From: Metabacillus idriensis
GTDB lineage: Bacteria > Bacillota > Bacilli > Bacillales > Bacillaceae
Direction of reading: 5' to 3'
NCBI RefSeq assembly: GCF_009674765.1
Contig: NZ_WKKF01000001.1
Location: forward strand, 1,178,001 to 1,242,000
Length of the DNA: 64,000 bases
Shown here: positions 35,061 to 44,814 of the stretch, piece by piece
How the letters are laid out: every line of letters begins with the position of its first letter
Numbering within the stretch: position 1 is the first letter of the stretch
Made by a program: the position numbers and the translations under genes
Notes under the pieces: model-generated
Database searches by the model: none
What the model was told of the DNA's origin: nothing
Seen by the model: the letters and a program-made list of their open reading frames with translations, nothing else

Positions 35061-35087
35061 TTGATTTTTTACTATTTTCCCTATAAT
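35061..35087 (+). promoter_or_regulatory. Probable ylaN promoter
   Basis: TATAAT (35082-35087) is perfect. The best -35 match, TTGATT (35061-35066), leaves a short 15-bp spacer. Confidence 0.45.
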
Positions 35088-35133
35088 ATTAATAGATAGA
35101 TTAGGGTAATCGCTCGGGAACGGAGGGGTTCAA

Positions 35134-35415
35134 TTGGCGTCTGAGATTGCGATTGATCATCGAGAAAAAGCACTTGCGCTCTTAAAGGCAGATGCTGATA
35201 AAATTACGAAGCTGATTCAAGTCCAAATGGACAATTTGACGATGCCTCAATGTCCTCTTTATGAAGAGGTTTTAGATACACAAATGTTTGGACTATCAAG
35301 AGAAATTGATTTTGCCGTAAGGCTGAATCTGATTGATGAGCGGGAAGGCAAAGCCATCCTAGACACACTCGAAAGAGAAATGTCGGCATTGCACGAGGCG
35401 TTCACAAAGAAATAA
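35134..35415 (+). CDS. ylaN: YlaN, Fur-associated iron-homeostasis protein
   Basis: A 93-residue helical protein closely matching YlaN, which is needed for growth of B. subtilis under iron limitation and has been reported to interact with Fur. The [19 protein letters not shown] segment is highly conserved. The TTG at 35134 has GGAGGGG upstream. It precedes ftsW as in B. subtilis. Confidence 0.93.
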   Translation: MASEIAIDHREKALALLKADADKITKLIQVQMDNLTMPQCPLYEEVLDTQMFGLSREIDFAVRLNLIDEREGKAILDTLEREMSALHEAFTKK

Positions 35416-35420
35416 CAATA

Positions 35421-35459
35421 AAACTCAAACTGTTTAATTAGACAGTTTGAGTTTTTTTA
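35421..35459 (+). terminator. Terminator of ylaN
   Basis: A perfect 13-bp stem, AAACTCAAACTGT (35421-35433) with ACAGTTTGAGTTT (35442-35454), followed by more Ts. The A-run on the left could also stop minus-strand transcripts. Confidence 0.9.
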
Positions 35460-35712
35460 TAAAGCTCGCCAGTCATCAAAAAACGATAATGGATCTATGT
35501 AATATACGTCTGAGCTTAACAGGTATATATACCGGAACAAAAGACCTACATACCTTTATATCTTGTTTACGCACGTTTGCCGGGTTACCATAAGGCGTGC
35601 GTTCGGAAGATGAAAACATAATGGAAGGAATTTGCGCTTTAATCTCGAATTTCTAACTAGGAAAATAAAATCATCCAGAATGCAGCAACAAGTCACGATA
35701 GGAAGCGATAAA

Positions 35713-36915
35713 ATGATAAAAAAAATTCTCAAATCATATGATTATTCACTCATACTTGCTGTTATTCTCTTATGCGGGTTTGGTCTGGTTATGGTGTACA
35801 GCTCAAGTATGATTTCTGCCGTCGCCAGATGGGGCTATACAAGCGATTACTTTTTTCAAAAGCAGGCAATCTTTATTGCAATAGGGTTTGTGGTCCTTCT
35901 GGCTACAATGTTCTTTCCTTACAGAGCTTATTTAAGTCCTTTCTTTATCAGGGGCGTAGTCATGCTTTCCATCCTGATGCTCCTTGCTATTTTCGTATTT
36001 GGTTCCGTTGCAGGCGGTGCCAGAAGCTGGTTTTCCCTGTTCGGTTTTAAAGTACAGCCTGCAGAATTTGTGAAACTGAGTGTTATCCTGTACCTTGCAG
36101 CTGTGTACGAAAAAAAACAATCATATATTGATCATTTTGGAAGAGGCGTGCTGCCTCCGATTATTTTTACAGGTTTTATCTGTGTATTGATAATTCTCCA
36201 GCCGGATATAGGCTCGGCATCAATCATTGGGATGATCGCTCTTTCGATGGTCTTATGTTCAGGGCTGGGCATGAAAAATATCTTTAAACTCATTATCTTG
36301 GGTCTTGCAGGTCTTGCTGCAATCAGTCCGCTTGTTTTGCTGAAATGGGACAAGATTTTTACTACAGAGCGGGTCAGCCGCTTTGTCGGATTTATGGATC
36401 CATTCGGAGATGCGAAAGACTCAGGGTTTCACTTAATCAATTCTTATTACGCCATTGGTTCAGGCGGCCTGACGGGGCTTGGCCTCGGGGAAAGCGTACA
36501 AAAATACGGCTATTTGCCTGAATCGCACACAGATTTTATTCTGGCAATCATCTCTGAAGAGCTGGGGATTTTCGGAGTAGCGTTTGTCCTGATCCTTCTT
36601 GCATTTATCGTACTGAAAGGTTTTCACATTGCAAGAAACTGTGAAGATGCATTTGGCACGCTGCTCGCTATTGGCATTTCAAGCATGATTGGGATCCAGA
36701 CAGCTATTAATGTTGGCGGATTAACAGGGCTGCTGCCAATTACCGGGGTTACCCTTCCATTTATAAGCTACGGTGGCTCCTCAATGATGCTATTAATGCT
36801 TTCAATGGGGCTTCTCATTAATATATCAATGTTTATAAAATACCGGGCGACTTATCAGAAGACTGAACAGAAGCCGGTAAGTGAAACACACAGTAATACG
36901 GTTCCATTTCAATAG
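35713..36915 (+). CDS. ftsW: Peptidoglycan glycosyltransferase FtsW
   Basis: A 400-residue SEDS-family membrane protein with about ten helices that polymerises septal peptidoglycan from lipid II. Conserved features are GFGLVMVYSSS in helix 1, the PAEFVKLS motif and ISYGGSSM near the C-terminus. The ATG at 35713 after AGGAAG gives the same start (MIKKILKSYDYSL) as B. subtilis; the longer frame from 35632 adds a basic leader and is unlikely. A long (about 250 bases) leader between the ylaN terminator and the start has no clear signal that I recognise. Confidence 0.93.
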   Translation: MIKKILKSYDYSLILAVILLCGFGLVMVYSSSMISAVARWGYTSDYFFQKQAIFIAIGFVVLLATMFFPYRAYLSPFFIRGVVMLSILMLLAIFVFGSVAGGARSWFSLFGFKVQPAEFVKLSVILYLAAVYEKKQSYIDHFGRGVLPPIIFTGFICVLIILQPDIGSASIIGMIALSMVLCSGLGMKNIFKLIILGLAGLAAISPLVLLKWDKIFTTERVSRFVGFMDPFGDAKDSGFHLINSYYAIGSGGLTGLGLGESVQKYGYLPESHTDFILAIISEELGIFGVAFVLILLAFIVLKGFHIARNCEDAFGTLLAIGISSMIGIQTAINVGGLTGLLPITGVTLPFISYGGSSMMLLMLSMGLLINISMFIKYRATYQKTEQKPVSETHSNTVPFQ

Positions 36916-36921
36916 AATAAA

Positions 36922-36952
36922 AGTGTTATACTAATTATAAATGTGTTATACT
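36922..36952 (+). promoter_or_regulatory. pycA promoter region with two CcpN-like sites
   Basis: AGTGTTATACT (36922-36932) and TGTGTTATACT (36942-36952) are repeated 20 bases apart. The second fits TRTGHYATAYW exactly and the first misses one base. They resemble the SR1 operators at 132 and 164. Each also contains TGTTATACT, an extended -10 box, so some of the likeness may come from promoter sequence. Regulation by CcpN is inferred. Confidence 0.55.
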
Positions 36953-36990
36953 TTTAGTAGTGCAAGTGAAGAAGCTTAAGGGGGATTCCT

Positions 36991-39900
36991 ATGTCGCAGA
37001 AAAACATTCAGAAAATACTTGTAGCAAACCGAGGTGAAATTGCCATCCGTGTATTCCGTGCCTGTACGGAGCTTAATATCCGGACGGTAGCCATCTATTC
37101 TAAAGAAGATTCAGGCTCGTTTCACCGTTACAAAGCAGATGAAGCATACATAGTAGGCGAAGGGAAAAAACCGATAGATGCTTATCTAGATATCGATGGC
37201 ATTATTGAAATTGCTAAAGCCAATCATGTGGATGCCATTCATCCCGGCTATGGATTTTTATCGGAAAATATTCATTTTGCAAGAAGATGCGAAGAAGAGG
37301 GAATTATTTTCATTGGCCCTAAATCTAAGCATCTTGACATGTTTGGGGACAAAGTGAAAGCAAGAAAGCAGGCAGAGCTTGCAGATATTCCGGTCATTCC
37401 GGGCAGCAACGGACCTGTGCAAAGCTTAGAAGATGTTGTAGATTTTGGCCGCGAAAATGGATATCCTTTCATTATTAAGGCTTCACTTGGAGGCGGCGGA
37501 CGCGGCATGAGGATTGTGCGCAGCGCTGCAGCTGTTAAAGAATCCTATGAACGTGCCAAATCAGAAGCAAAAGCTGCATTTGGCAACGATGAAGTATACG
37601 TTGAAAAACTAATTGAAAATCCTAAGCACATTGAAGTGCAAATTATTGGTGATGATCACGGCAATATCATTCATTTGTTTGAACGTGATTGTTCCGTGCA
37701 AAGACGTCATCAAAAAGTGGTTGAGGTCGCTCCAAGTGTCTCTGTAGATGAAAAATTAAGACAGGACATTTGTGATGCTGCTGTTAAGCTGATGAACAAA
37801 GTTGAATATGTGAATGCAGGAACAGTTGAATTCTTAGTTGCGGGTGGTGAGTTTTACTTCATTGAAGTTAACCCCCGTGTTCAAGTAGAGCATACGATTA
37901 CCGAAATGGTTACAGGAATTGATATTGTTCAGACTCAAATTATGGTTGCAGAAGGCTATCCTCTTCATGGCAAAAAAATCGGCATACCGGCACAGGATCA
38001 AATCAGGGTAACGGGCTATGCCATTCAATCAAGGGTTACAACAGAAGATCCATTGAATAACTTCATGCCGGATACTGGCAAGATCATGGCATACCGCTCA
38101 GGAGGCGGCTTCGGAGTAAGGCTTGATGCCGGAAACGGATTCCAGGGAGCTGTTATTACGCCGCATTATGATTCATTGCTGGTTAAGCTTTCAACTCAGG
38201 CGCTGACGTTCGAGCAGGCTGCCGCAAAAATGGTCCGTAACTTAAGGGAATTCAGGATCAGAGGGATTAAAACCAACATTCCTTTTTTAGAAAATGTTAT
38301 TAAACATGAGAAATTCATGTCAGGTGAATACGATACATCTTTCATTGATTCATCACCAGAGCTTTTCGTATTTTCAAAGAAAAAAGACCGCGGAACAAAA
38401 ATGCTTTCCTACATTGGAAATGTAACAGTTAATGGCTTCCCGGGCATTGAAAAGAAAAAGAAGCCGGTTTTCGATAAGCTCTACATTCCAAAAGTAAAAC
38501 TTTCCGAACCGATTCCAAGCGGAACAAAGCAGATTCTTGACGAGCAGGGTCCGGAGGGTCTTGTGAGATGGCTGAAAGAACAGAATGAGGTGCTATTAAC
38601 AGATACAACATTCCGCGACGCTCATCAATCCCTGCTGGCAACACGCTTAAGAACGAATGACATCAAACATATCGCTGAACCTACAGCAAGGCTTCTTCCT
38701 AATTTATTTTCACTTGAAATGTGGGGCGGAGCAACATTTGATGTAGCATACCGCTTCTTAAAAGAAGATCCTTGGGACAGACTGCTCACAGTCAGAAAGC
38801 AAGTTCCAAATATTCTGCTGCAAATGCTTCTTCGTGCATCAAACGCAGTGGGCTATAAAAATTATCCGGATAATGTCATTGAAGAGTTTGTAGAAAAGTC
38901 TTCTTATGCAGGAATAGATGTTTTCCGTATTTTCGACAGCCTGAACTGGGTTGAAGGAATGCGCCCTGCAATTGAAGCTGTCAGAAAATCAAATAAAATT
39001 GCCGAGGCTGCGATTTGCTATACCGGAGATATTTTAGATCCTTCCCGCAGGAAATATGATCTGGAATATTATAAAAATCTGGCTAAAGAACTGGAAGAAT
39101 CAGGTTCTCATATCTTGGGAATTAAAGATATGGCAGGCTTGCTTAAGCCGCAGGCTGCTTATGATCTGATTTCTGCTTTAAAAGAAACGATTTCCATTCC
39201 AATTCATCTTCACACACATGATACGAGCGGAAATGGTATTTTCACATACGCCAAAGCGATCGAAGCTGGAGTCGACGTTGTGGATGTAGCTGTAAGCTCT
39301 ATGTCCGGCTTAACTTCACAGCCGAGCGCAAATTCTCTCTATCATGCCCTGCAGGGAATGGACCACCGGCCAAAAGCTGATATTGAAGCATTAGAAGAAC
39401 TGTCTCAATATTGGGAAGGCGTGCGACACTATTATCAGGATTTTGAGAGCGGTATGAATTCGCCTCATTCGGAAGTGTACATGCATGAAATGCCCGGCGG
39501 ACAATACAGCAATCTTCAGCAGCAGGCAAAAGCTGTTGGACTGGATGACCGCTGGAACGAAGTAAAAGAGATGTATCGCCGCGTAAATGATATGTTTGGA
39601 GATTTAGTTAAGGTAACGCCTTCTTCAAAAGTAGTCGGCGACATGGCCCTCTTCATGGTTCAAAATAATTTAATCGAAGATGATATTTATGAGCGCGGAG
39701 AAACGCTTGATTTCCCGGATTCCGTTGTTGAATTATTTGAAGGATATCTCGGACAGCCTCACGGCGGTTTTCCGAAAGAACTTCAGCGCATTATCTTGAA
39801 AGGCCGCGAACCGATTTCGGTCAGACCTGGTGAATTGCTTGAGCCGGTCAACTTTGGCGCTTTGAAAGAAGAGCTGTTCCACAGCTTAAATAGACAAGTG

Positions 39901-40434
39901 ACAAGCTTTGATGCGATCGCTCATGCTCTTTATCCAAAAGTGTTTATGGACTATGCAAAGACATTTGAACAATTCGGGGATATTTCGGTTCTTGATACGC
40001 CGACATTCTTATATGGAATGAGACTTGGCGAAGAAATTGAAGTTGAAATCGAACAGGGGAAAACGCTGATCGTAAAACTGGTTTCAATTGGAGAGCCTCA
40101 GCCTGATGGAACACGCGTCGTTTATTTTGAATTAAACGGCCAGCCGCGCGAGGTCATTATCCGTGATGAAAACATTAAAGCGACAATCACAGCGAAAATG
40201 AAAGCAGATAAAGGCAACAAAGATCATATCGGAGCGACAATGCCTGGTACGGTCATCAAGGTTTTAGTTGAAAAAGGCGAAAAAGTCAGCAAGGGCGATC
40301 ATTTGCTCCTGACTGAAGCAATGAAAATGGAAACAACCGTTCAGGCGCCGTTCTCAGGAACGATCAAGGATATTCATGTATCAAATGGTGAAGCCATTCA
40401 AACTGGTGATTTATTAATTGAAATCAGTCATTAA
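36991..40434 (+). CDS. pycA: Pyruvate carboxylase
   Basis: The 1147-residue biotin enzyme carboxylates pyruvate to oxaloacetate with ATP, filling the TCA cycle. In order: biotin carboxylase domain (about 1-450; ATP-grasp with KASLGGGGRGMR), carboxyltransferase domain (about 530-800; LLTDTTFRDAHQSL and the metal-binding HLHTHDT), the conserved central domain, and the biotinyl domain with biotin on Lys in EAMKMET (about residue 1110). AAGGGGG precedes the ATG. It follows ftsW and has its own promoter and terminator. Confidence 0.97.
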   Translation: MSQKNIQKILVANRGEIAIRVFRACTELNIRTVAIYSKEDSGSFHRYKADEAYIVGEGKKPIDAYLDIDGIIEIAKANHVDAIHPGYGFLSENIHFARRCEEEGIIFIGPKSKHLDMFGDKVKARKQAELADIPVIPGSNGPVQSLEDVVDFGRENGYPFIIKASLGGGGRGMRIVRSAAAVKESYERAKSEAKAAFGNDEVYVEKLIENPKHIEVQIIGDDHGNIIHLFERDCSVQRRHQKVVEVAPSVSVDEKLRQDICDAAVKLMNKVEYVNAGTVEFLVAGGEFYFIEVNPRVQVEHTITEMVTGIDIVQTQIMVAEGYPLHGKKIGIPAQDQIRVTGYAIQSRVTTEDPLNNFMPDTGKIMAYRSGGGFGVRLDAGNGFQGAVITPHYDSLLVKLSTQALTFEQAAAKMVRNLREFRIRGIKTNIPFLENVIKHEKFMSGEYDTSFIDSSPELFVFSKKKDRGTKMLSYIGNVTVNGFPGIEKKKKPVFDKLYIPKVKLSEPIPSGTKQILDEQGPEGLVRWLKEQNEVLLTDTTFRDAHQSLLATRLRTNDIKHIAEPTARLLPNLFSLEMWGGATFDVAYRFLKEDPWDRLLTVRKQVPNILLQMLLRASNAVGYKNYPDNVIEEFVEKSSYAGIDVFRIFDSLNWVEGMRPAIEAVRKSNKIAEAAICYTGDILDPSRRKYDLEYYKNLAKELEESGSHILGIKDMAGLLKPQAAYDLISALKETISIPIHLHTHDTSGNGIFTYAKAIEAGVDVVDVAVSSMSGLTSQPSANSLYHALQGMDHRPKADIEALEELSQYWEGVRHYYQDFESGMNSPHSEVYMHEMPGGQYSNLQQQAKAVGLDDRWNEVKEMYRRVNDMFGDLVKVTPSSKVVGDMALFMVQNNLIEDDIYERGETLDFPDSVVELFEGYLGQPHGGFPKELQRIILKGREPISVRPGELLEPVNFGALKEELFHSLNRQVTSFDAIAHALYPKVFMDYAKTFEQFGDISVLDTPTFLYGMRLGEEIEVEIEQGKTLIVKLVSIGEPQPDGTRVVYFELNGQPREVIIRDENIKATITAKMKADKGNKDHIGATMPGTVIKVLVEKGEKVSKGDHLLLTEAMKMETTVQAPFSGTIKDIHVSNGEAIQTGDLLIEISH

Positions 40435-40460
40435 AAGACAGCCTCCGGGCTGTCTTTTTC
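40433..40460 (+). terminator. Terminator of pycA
   Basis: AAAAGACAGCC (40433-40443) and GGCTGTCTTTT (40448-40458) form a perfect 11-bp stem with a 4-base loop and T-run. Confidence 0.9.
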
Positions 40461-40559
40461 TTTTATGGATTAACTTGCATTTGGATCAGATACAAAAACC
40501 CATCCATTCTTTCATAATTGAATTGAACTCGCTACAATCTAGAATGAGGTGAATAAACT

Positions 40560-41981
40560 ATGAAAACAGCGGCAGTTTGGTTTCGCAGGGATTTAAGGCT
40601 GCAGGATCATACAGCTCTTTCAAATGCGATGAAGTGGACAGAAAAGAATGATGGAAGATTGTTCTTGTTTTTTCAGGTGAATCCTCACTTTTTGAGTGAC
40701 AGCTTAGATAAACGGCATCAGTATTTCTTTCAGACATTATATTTATTCATGAAAGAGTGTGAGAGTAAGAACATTGCGTTTCACCTTTTATCAGGAGAGA
40801 CAGATAAGGTCTTTACTACTTTAAAAGATAACATTCCCGAGATTGAGATGTTCTTTTTCAATGAAGATGAGACTGGCTACGGAAAAAAACGCGATGAAGA
40901 GGTCATGAAGCTCATTCATGATAAAAATAGAAAAGCCTATACGTCCCAGGATCATTTTCTTCACGGCGCACTGGAAGTGAAAAAGCAGAATGGAGAGTTT
41001 TATAAAGTCTTTACTCCTTATTACAATGCGTGGAGAAAGCTTGATAAGAGCAGGCCTCTCCAAATAAATTTAAAGACCCTTGCTGAACGCGCCGGCAGGT
41101 TTGAAAAATTAACATCAGATGGAAGCCGCGAGCTTGAAGAAACAGCAGGAGATTTTGAAAAGCGAGAGGACATTGGAGAAGCAGCTGCTTTAAAAACGTT
41201 AAAAAGCTTCACTTCAGATAAATTAGAGGATTATCATAAAAAACGGGATCTTCCCGCTGTAAACGGGACAAGCAAGCTTTCCAGGTATTTAAAAACTGGA
41301 GCCATTTCTCCAAGAACGGTTTACCATTATATCTCACAGATTGAGGGAGATCAGGACAGCGGCAAAGAAACCTTTGTAAAAGAACTTGCCTGGAGGGATT
41401 TTTATAATATGGTCTATGTCCAATTTCCAAACAGTGCCGTTGAAGAGGCAGATGAACGGTATCACAAAATAAATTGGAGCAGAAATAACGAGCGGTTAAA
41501 AGCCTGGTGCGACGGTAAGACCGGATATCCAATAGTAGATGCGGGAATGAGGCAGCTGAACGCTGAAGGCTGGATGCATAACCGGTTAAGGATGATTACT
41601 GCCTCTTTTTTAACGAAGGATTATCTGCTCGACTGGCGCCTGGGAGAAGAATATTTTGCGAAAAAGCTGGTAGATTATGAGCCGGGATCCAACATTGGCG
41701 GCTGGCAGGGGGCAGCTTCAGTAGGAACAGATGCCGTGCCTTACTTCAGAGTGTTTAATCCGGTCACACAGTCGAAAAGATTCGACCCTGATGGAGAATA
41801 CATCCGGAAATATGTACCCGAACTAAAAGATGTCGATGCCCAGTTCATTCACGAACCTTGGAAAATGAACGATGATCAGCAGAAACGGGCGAACTGCAGG
41901 ATCGGTGAGGACTATCCTGCGCCTACAGTTGAACACGGCGAGCAAAGGAAAAAAGCGATTGAAATGTTTAAGGGAATGTAA
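40560..41981 (+). CDS. phrB: Deoxyribodipyrimidine photolyase (CPD photolyase)
   Basis: A 473-residue flavoprotein that repairs UV-made pyrimidine dimers with blue light. The N-terminal domain begins VWFRRDLRLQDH for the antenna. The C-terminal FAD-binding part includes ELAWRDFYNMV, DAGMRQLNAEGWMHNRLRM and GGWQGAASVGTDAVPYFR. Start ATG with GAGGTGA. It lies between pycA and ctaA, where B. subtilis has no photolyase, so it is probably a later gain. No other repair genes are nearby. Confidence 0.95.
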   Translation: MKTAAVWFRRDLRLQDHTALSNAMKWTEKNDGRLFLFFQVNPHFLSDSLDKRHQYFFQTLYLFMKECESKNIAFHLLSGETDKVFTTLKDNIPEIEMFFFNEDETGYGKKRDEEVMKLIHDKNRKAYTSQDHFLHGALEVKKQNGEFYKVFTPYYNAWRKLDKSRPLQINLKTLAERAGRFEKLTSDGSRELEETAGDFEKREDIGEAAALKTLKSFTSDKLEDYHKKRDLPAVNGTSKLSRYLKTGAISPRTVYHYISQIEGDQDSGKETFVKELAWRDFYNMVYVQFPNSAVEEADERYHKINWSRNNERLKAWCDGKTGYPIVDAGMRQLNAEGWMHNRLRMITASFLTKDYLLDWRLGEEYFAKKLVDYEPGSNIGGWQGAASVGTDAVPYFRVFNPVTQSKRFDPDGEYIRKYVPELKDVDAQFIHEPWKMNDDQQKRANCRIGEDYPAPTVEHGEQRKKAIEMFKGM

Positions 41982-42033
41982 AAAAGAGGGACGAGCAATG
42001 AAAGTTTAATAAATTTAAAATAACAGTAAATTT

Positions 42034-42057
42034 GCATACCGCTTGGTGTGCTTTTTT
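42034..42057 (+). terminator. Terminator of phrB
   Basis: GCATACC (42034-42040) and GGTGTGC (42045-42051), loop GCTT, then six Ts. Confidence 0.8.
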
Positions 42058-42071
42058 GTTGGAGAAATCAG

Positions 42072-42175
42072 AGCAGGGTTATGAGGACACTTCATCGAGA
42101 AAAGGTGAGAAAAGAGGAAACAAAGCAGGGCTATGAGGACATTTCATCAAGAAAAGGTGAAGAAAGGGGTATCAA
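42072..42175 (+). repeat. Two-unit imperfect tandem repeat, 52-bp period
   Basis: Unit 1 (42072-42123) and unit 2 (42124-42175) both begin AGCAGGG(T/C)TATGAGGACA and share TTCATC(G/A)AGAAAAGGTGA, differing at several positions. The period of 52 is not a multiple of three, and there is no ribosome site, so the open frame across it (42048-42392) is unlikely to be a gene. It fills the gap between the phrB and ctaA terminators. Confidence 0.7.
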
Positions 42176-42261
42176 ATCAGCTCTTTTAGAAGTCAAATCT
42201 AGCGGAGGGTGCGTTTATCGAAGTCATAAACTCTCAATGATTCTAGAGAAAACAATGAATC

Positions 42262-42293
42262 AAAAAAAGCCAGCCGAAAGAGGATGGCTGGCT
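42262..42293 (-). terminator. Terminator of ctaA
   Basis: AGCCAGCC (42268-42275) and GGCTGGCT (42286-42293). On the minus strand the stem is followed by seven Ts. Confidence 0.8.
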
Positions 42294-42330
42294 TCGTCAT
42301 ACTATAAAAGGGAAAGAAGAATCCCTCAAT

Positions 42331-43272
42331 TTAGATTACTTTTTTATTCTCTTTATTCAATTGTGCCTGACGGTTTATTTTGTTTCTGCTGATAAGCAGG
42401 ATGAAGTAGCTCAGAACCCCGAAAAGACAAGAGATAATTAATGCATGGGCGAGTGCGACTGCTAAATTTAAACCCGTCAGCACGACAAGCGCCCCGGACA
42501 CTACTTGCATGGAAATAAGGGCAAAAGCAATCATCCAGCCGTAATAAACGATTTTTTGATGTTTATAGTATTTAAATGCTTTGTAGGCAGCTATTGCCAC
42601 CCAGATAAAGATTAAAGCGGCGGCAAATCTGTGGCCCATCTGAATCCACTCATGAAGAGTAGCCGGAAGCCCATATGGCCTGTTGCTGCACATTGGCCAG
42701 TTCGGACATGCAAGACTTGCTTCTTTATGTCTTACAAATGCACCTGTATACACAACTAGATAGCAGTAAGAGATAATGCCGATCATATGAAACTTCATTC
42801 TTTTATCAATAATCAAAGATTCTGTATCAAACTTTTTATCTACTTCAAAGATAAGCAAAGTAAGAAGCAGAACAGAAGCAAATGATATGAGCGATATGCC
42901 GAAATGGAGCGCAAGAACTGCATCTGACTGTCCCCATTTAACTGCTGCGGCTCCAATTAATGCCTGCAGAATCAGGAAAAAGAATGATAAACCTGCAAGA
43001 AATTTTGTCTCGCGTTTATGTCCAATCATAATCCATGATGAAACAGCTAAAAGAAGGACAAGAATACCTGCAAGTCCGCTGACAACCCGGTGACTGAGCT
43101 CAATAACTAGCTCCGGGGTAATCTCAGACGGAATCAGTTCACCGTGGCAAAGCGGCCAAGAATCGCCGCATCCTGCTCCAGATTCTGTTTTTGTAACTAA
43201 AGCTCCTCCTAAGAGTACGAGAAGCATAACGATAGATGTGAGCACGCCTATACCTTTTAATGCTCGCTGCAA
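42331..43272 (-). CDS. ctaA: Heme A synthase CtaA
   Basis: A 313-residue membrane protein with eight helices that oxidises the C8 methyl of heme O to a formyl group, giving heme A. Conserved His residues are in [19 protein letters not shown] and QMGHRFAAA; two loop Cys pairs are seen (CGDSWPLC and CPNWPMC). The start is TTG at 43272. The GTG at 43281 would lie inside the ribosome site AAGAAGGTGA, and the TTG start gives [10 protein letters not shown], like B. subtilis NKALKALGVL. Divergent from ctaB across a 500-base region. Confidence 0.93.
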   Translation of the reverse strand: MQRALKGIGVLTSIVMLLVLLGGALVTKTESGAGCGDSWPLCHGELIPSEITPELVIELSHRVVSGLAGILVLLLAVSSWIMIGHKRETKFLAGLSFFFLILQALIGAAAVKWGQSDAVLALHFGISLISFASVLLLTLLIFEVDKKFDTESLIIDKRMKFHMIGIISYCYLVVYTGAFVRHKEASLACPNWPMCSNRPYGLPATLHEWIQMGHRFAAALIFIWVAIAAYKAFKYYKHQKIVYYGWMIAFALISMQVVSGALVVLTGLNLAVALAHALIISCLFGVLSYFILLISRNKINRQAQLNKENKKVI

Positions 43273-43786
43273 GATGTTCACCTTCTTATTCGTAATGATG
43301 AGTTTTATCTAAATCGACAAAAAACGGGCTTGTGCGCGTAAAATAACAGCGGCGACCTCTGCCGATCAGGCAACAAAAATATGACGGATACCATTTCTGT
43401 TTATTATAGTAGGAAAACAGGCACATTAAAAAGGAATTATATGGGTGATTCTTTTACACATGTTTTTTCGCAAAAGATTCCATAATCTATAAAAAATTCC
43501 TAATAGTTATGATAGAATGTTATCGTGGTCAAAAAGTTATGCCATCATTTTTTAGAGTATCAGTGAATGGACAGCTTTTCAATTAATTAACGTGCGCTGC
43601 TCATCTGCTTCACAATTTCGACATAACTTCTTCATAAATTGTTCACAAAACTTTTGCTGATTATGGTTTAATATCAAGAAGGAAGCATTTTGTAAATATT
43701 GTTTTATTTAGTATGATATAGAAAGTCACCATCATACAGCCGATTCGTTTTATTAGAAGCAGAATTGAAAAGGAGGTCTATAAAAC
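43273..43786. other. Divergent ctaA/ctaB control region
   Basis: About 514 AT-rich bases with no gene that I can support. It should carry promoters in both directions and, as in B. subtilis, ResD sites, but I could not place ResD sites with confidence. The best plus-strand promoter is TTGTAA (43690-43695) with TATGAT (43712-43717), spacer 16. No riboswitch is apparent. Confidence 0.45.
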
Positions 43787-44716
43787 GTGCCTGATTCAAG
43801 GACCTTATCAGAAACACATCTAAGCGGAACCCGGCCGGAAGAAATCCACGAAACGACAGCTCTAAAAGACTTCCTGAGTCTTATAAAGATGGGCATTGTC
43901 AATTCTAACATGATTACTACTTTCACGGGACTGTGGCTGGCATTGCATTTTACAGGACAAAGCTTCCTGCAGAATATAGATAGTGTTTTATTTGTTTTAC
44001 TTGGTTCCGCTTTAATTATTGCTGGTTCTTGTGCAATCAATAATTTTTACGACCGTGATATAGATCATATCATGGAAAGAACGAAAATGAGACCGACAGT
44101 TACTGGGAAAATGAACCCAATTCAAGCTTTGTGGATTGGTATTTTATTGCTTACGTTCGGCTTTATTCTTTTGCTGATGACAACTGTAACGGCTACGTTA
44201 ATCGGGTTGATCGGCGTAATTACATACGTCTTTTTATATACAATGTGGACAAAACGCCACTATACACTGAACACTGTTGTAGGCAGTGTATCGGGTGCAG
44301 TTCCACCCCTAATCGGCTGGGCTGCAATCGATGCAGACCTGAGTGTGACAGCTTGGGTATTGTTTATGATCATGTTCATTTGGCAGCCGCCGCATTTTCT
44401 TGCTCTTGCAATGAAAAGAGTGGAAGAATACCGGGCTGCAGGCATTCCGATGCTGCCGGTGGTTCATGGTTTTGCCATTACAAAAAGGCAAATGATGGTT
44501 TGGGTGATCTGTCTTCTGCCTTTGCCGTTTTACTTATTTCAGCTTGGGGTTTCTTTCATTATTCTGGCAACCGCTTTAAATATAGGCTGGCTTGTGCTTG
44601 CTTTGTCAGGCATGAAAATGAGAGATGATCTGAAATGGGCAAAGTGGATGTTTATTTATTCACTTAATTACTTAACGATCCTTTTTGTGGCGATGGTACT
44701 TTTCACGATCAACTAG
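43787..44716 (+). CDS. ctaB: Protoheme IX farnesyltransferase (heme O synthase) CtaB
   Basis: A 309-residue UbiA-family prenyltransferase with about nine helices that adds a farnesyl chain to heme B. The first Asp-rich motif is [15 protein letters not shown]; a second lies in the loop before the [14 protein letters not shown] segment. GTG start after AAGGAGG. It starts the ctaB-ctaC-ctaD-ctaE-ctaF operon. Confidence 0.95.
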   Translation: MPDSRTLSETHLSGTRPEEIHETTALKDFLSLIKMGIVNSNMITTFTGLWLALHFTGQSFLQNIDSVLFVLLGSALIIAGSCAINNFYDRDIDHIMERTKMRPTVTGKMNPIQALWIGILLLTFGFILLLMTTVTATLIGLIGVITYVFLYTMWTKRHYTLNTVVGSVSGAVPPLIGWAAIDADLSVTAWVLFMIMFIWQPPHFLALAMKRVEEYRAAGIPMLPVVHGFAITKRQMMVWVICLLPLPFYLFQLGVSFIILATALNIGWLVLALSGMKMRDDLKWAKWMFIYSLNYLTILFVAMVLFTIN

Positions 44717-44814
44717 GTTAGGAATTCTTTCTTTTAGGAATTTACATAGAAGGAATTATCAATTCCTGTGATATTGCGGGAATTAATTTACTGAAAGAGG
44801 GGTTTGATTTAGCT

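Noticed and set aside
42048-42392. 114-residue open frame between phrB and ctaA
   Set aside because: It runs over a 52-bp tandem repeat and through the ctaA terminator into the ctaA 3' end, has no ribosome site and low-complexity composition.
44131-44628. 165-residue plus-strand frame inside ctaB
   Set aside because: It is a shifted frame of a conserved heme O synthase gene, and its translation has an unusual Cys/Arg-rich composition typical of shadow frames.
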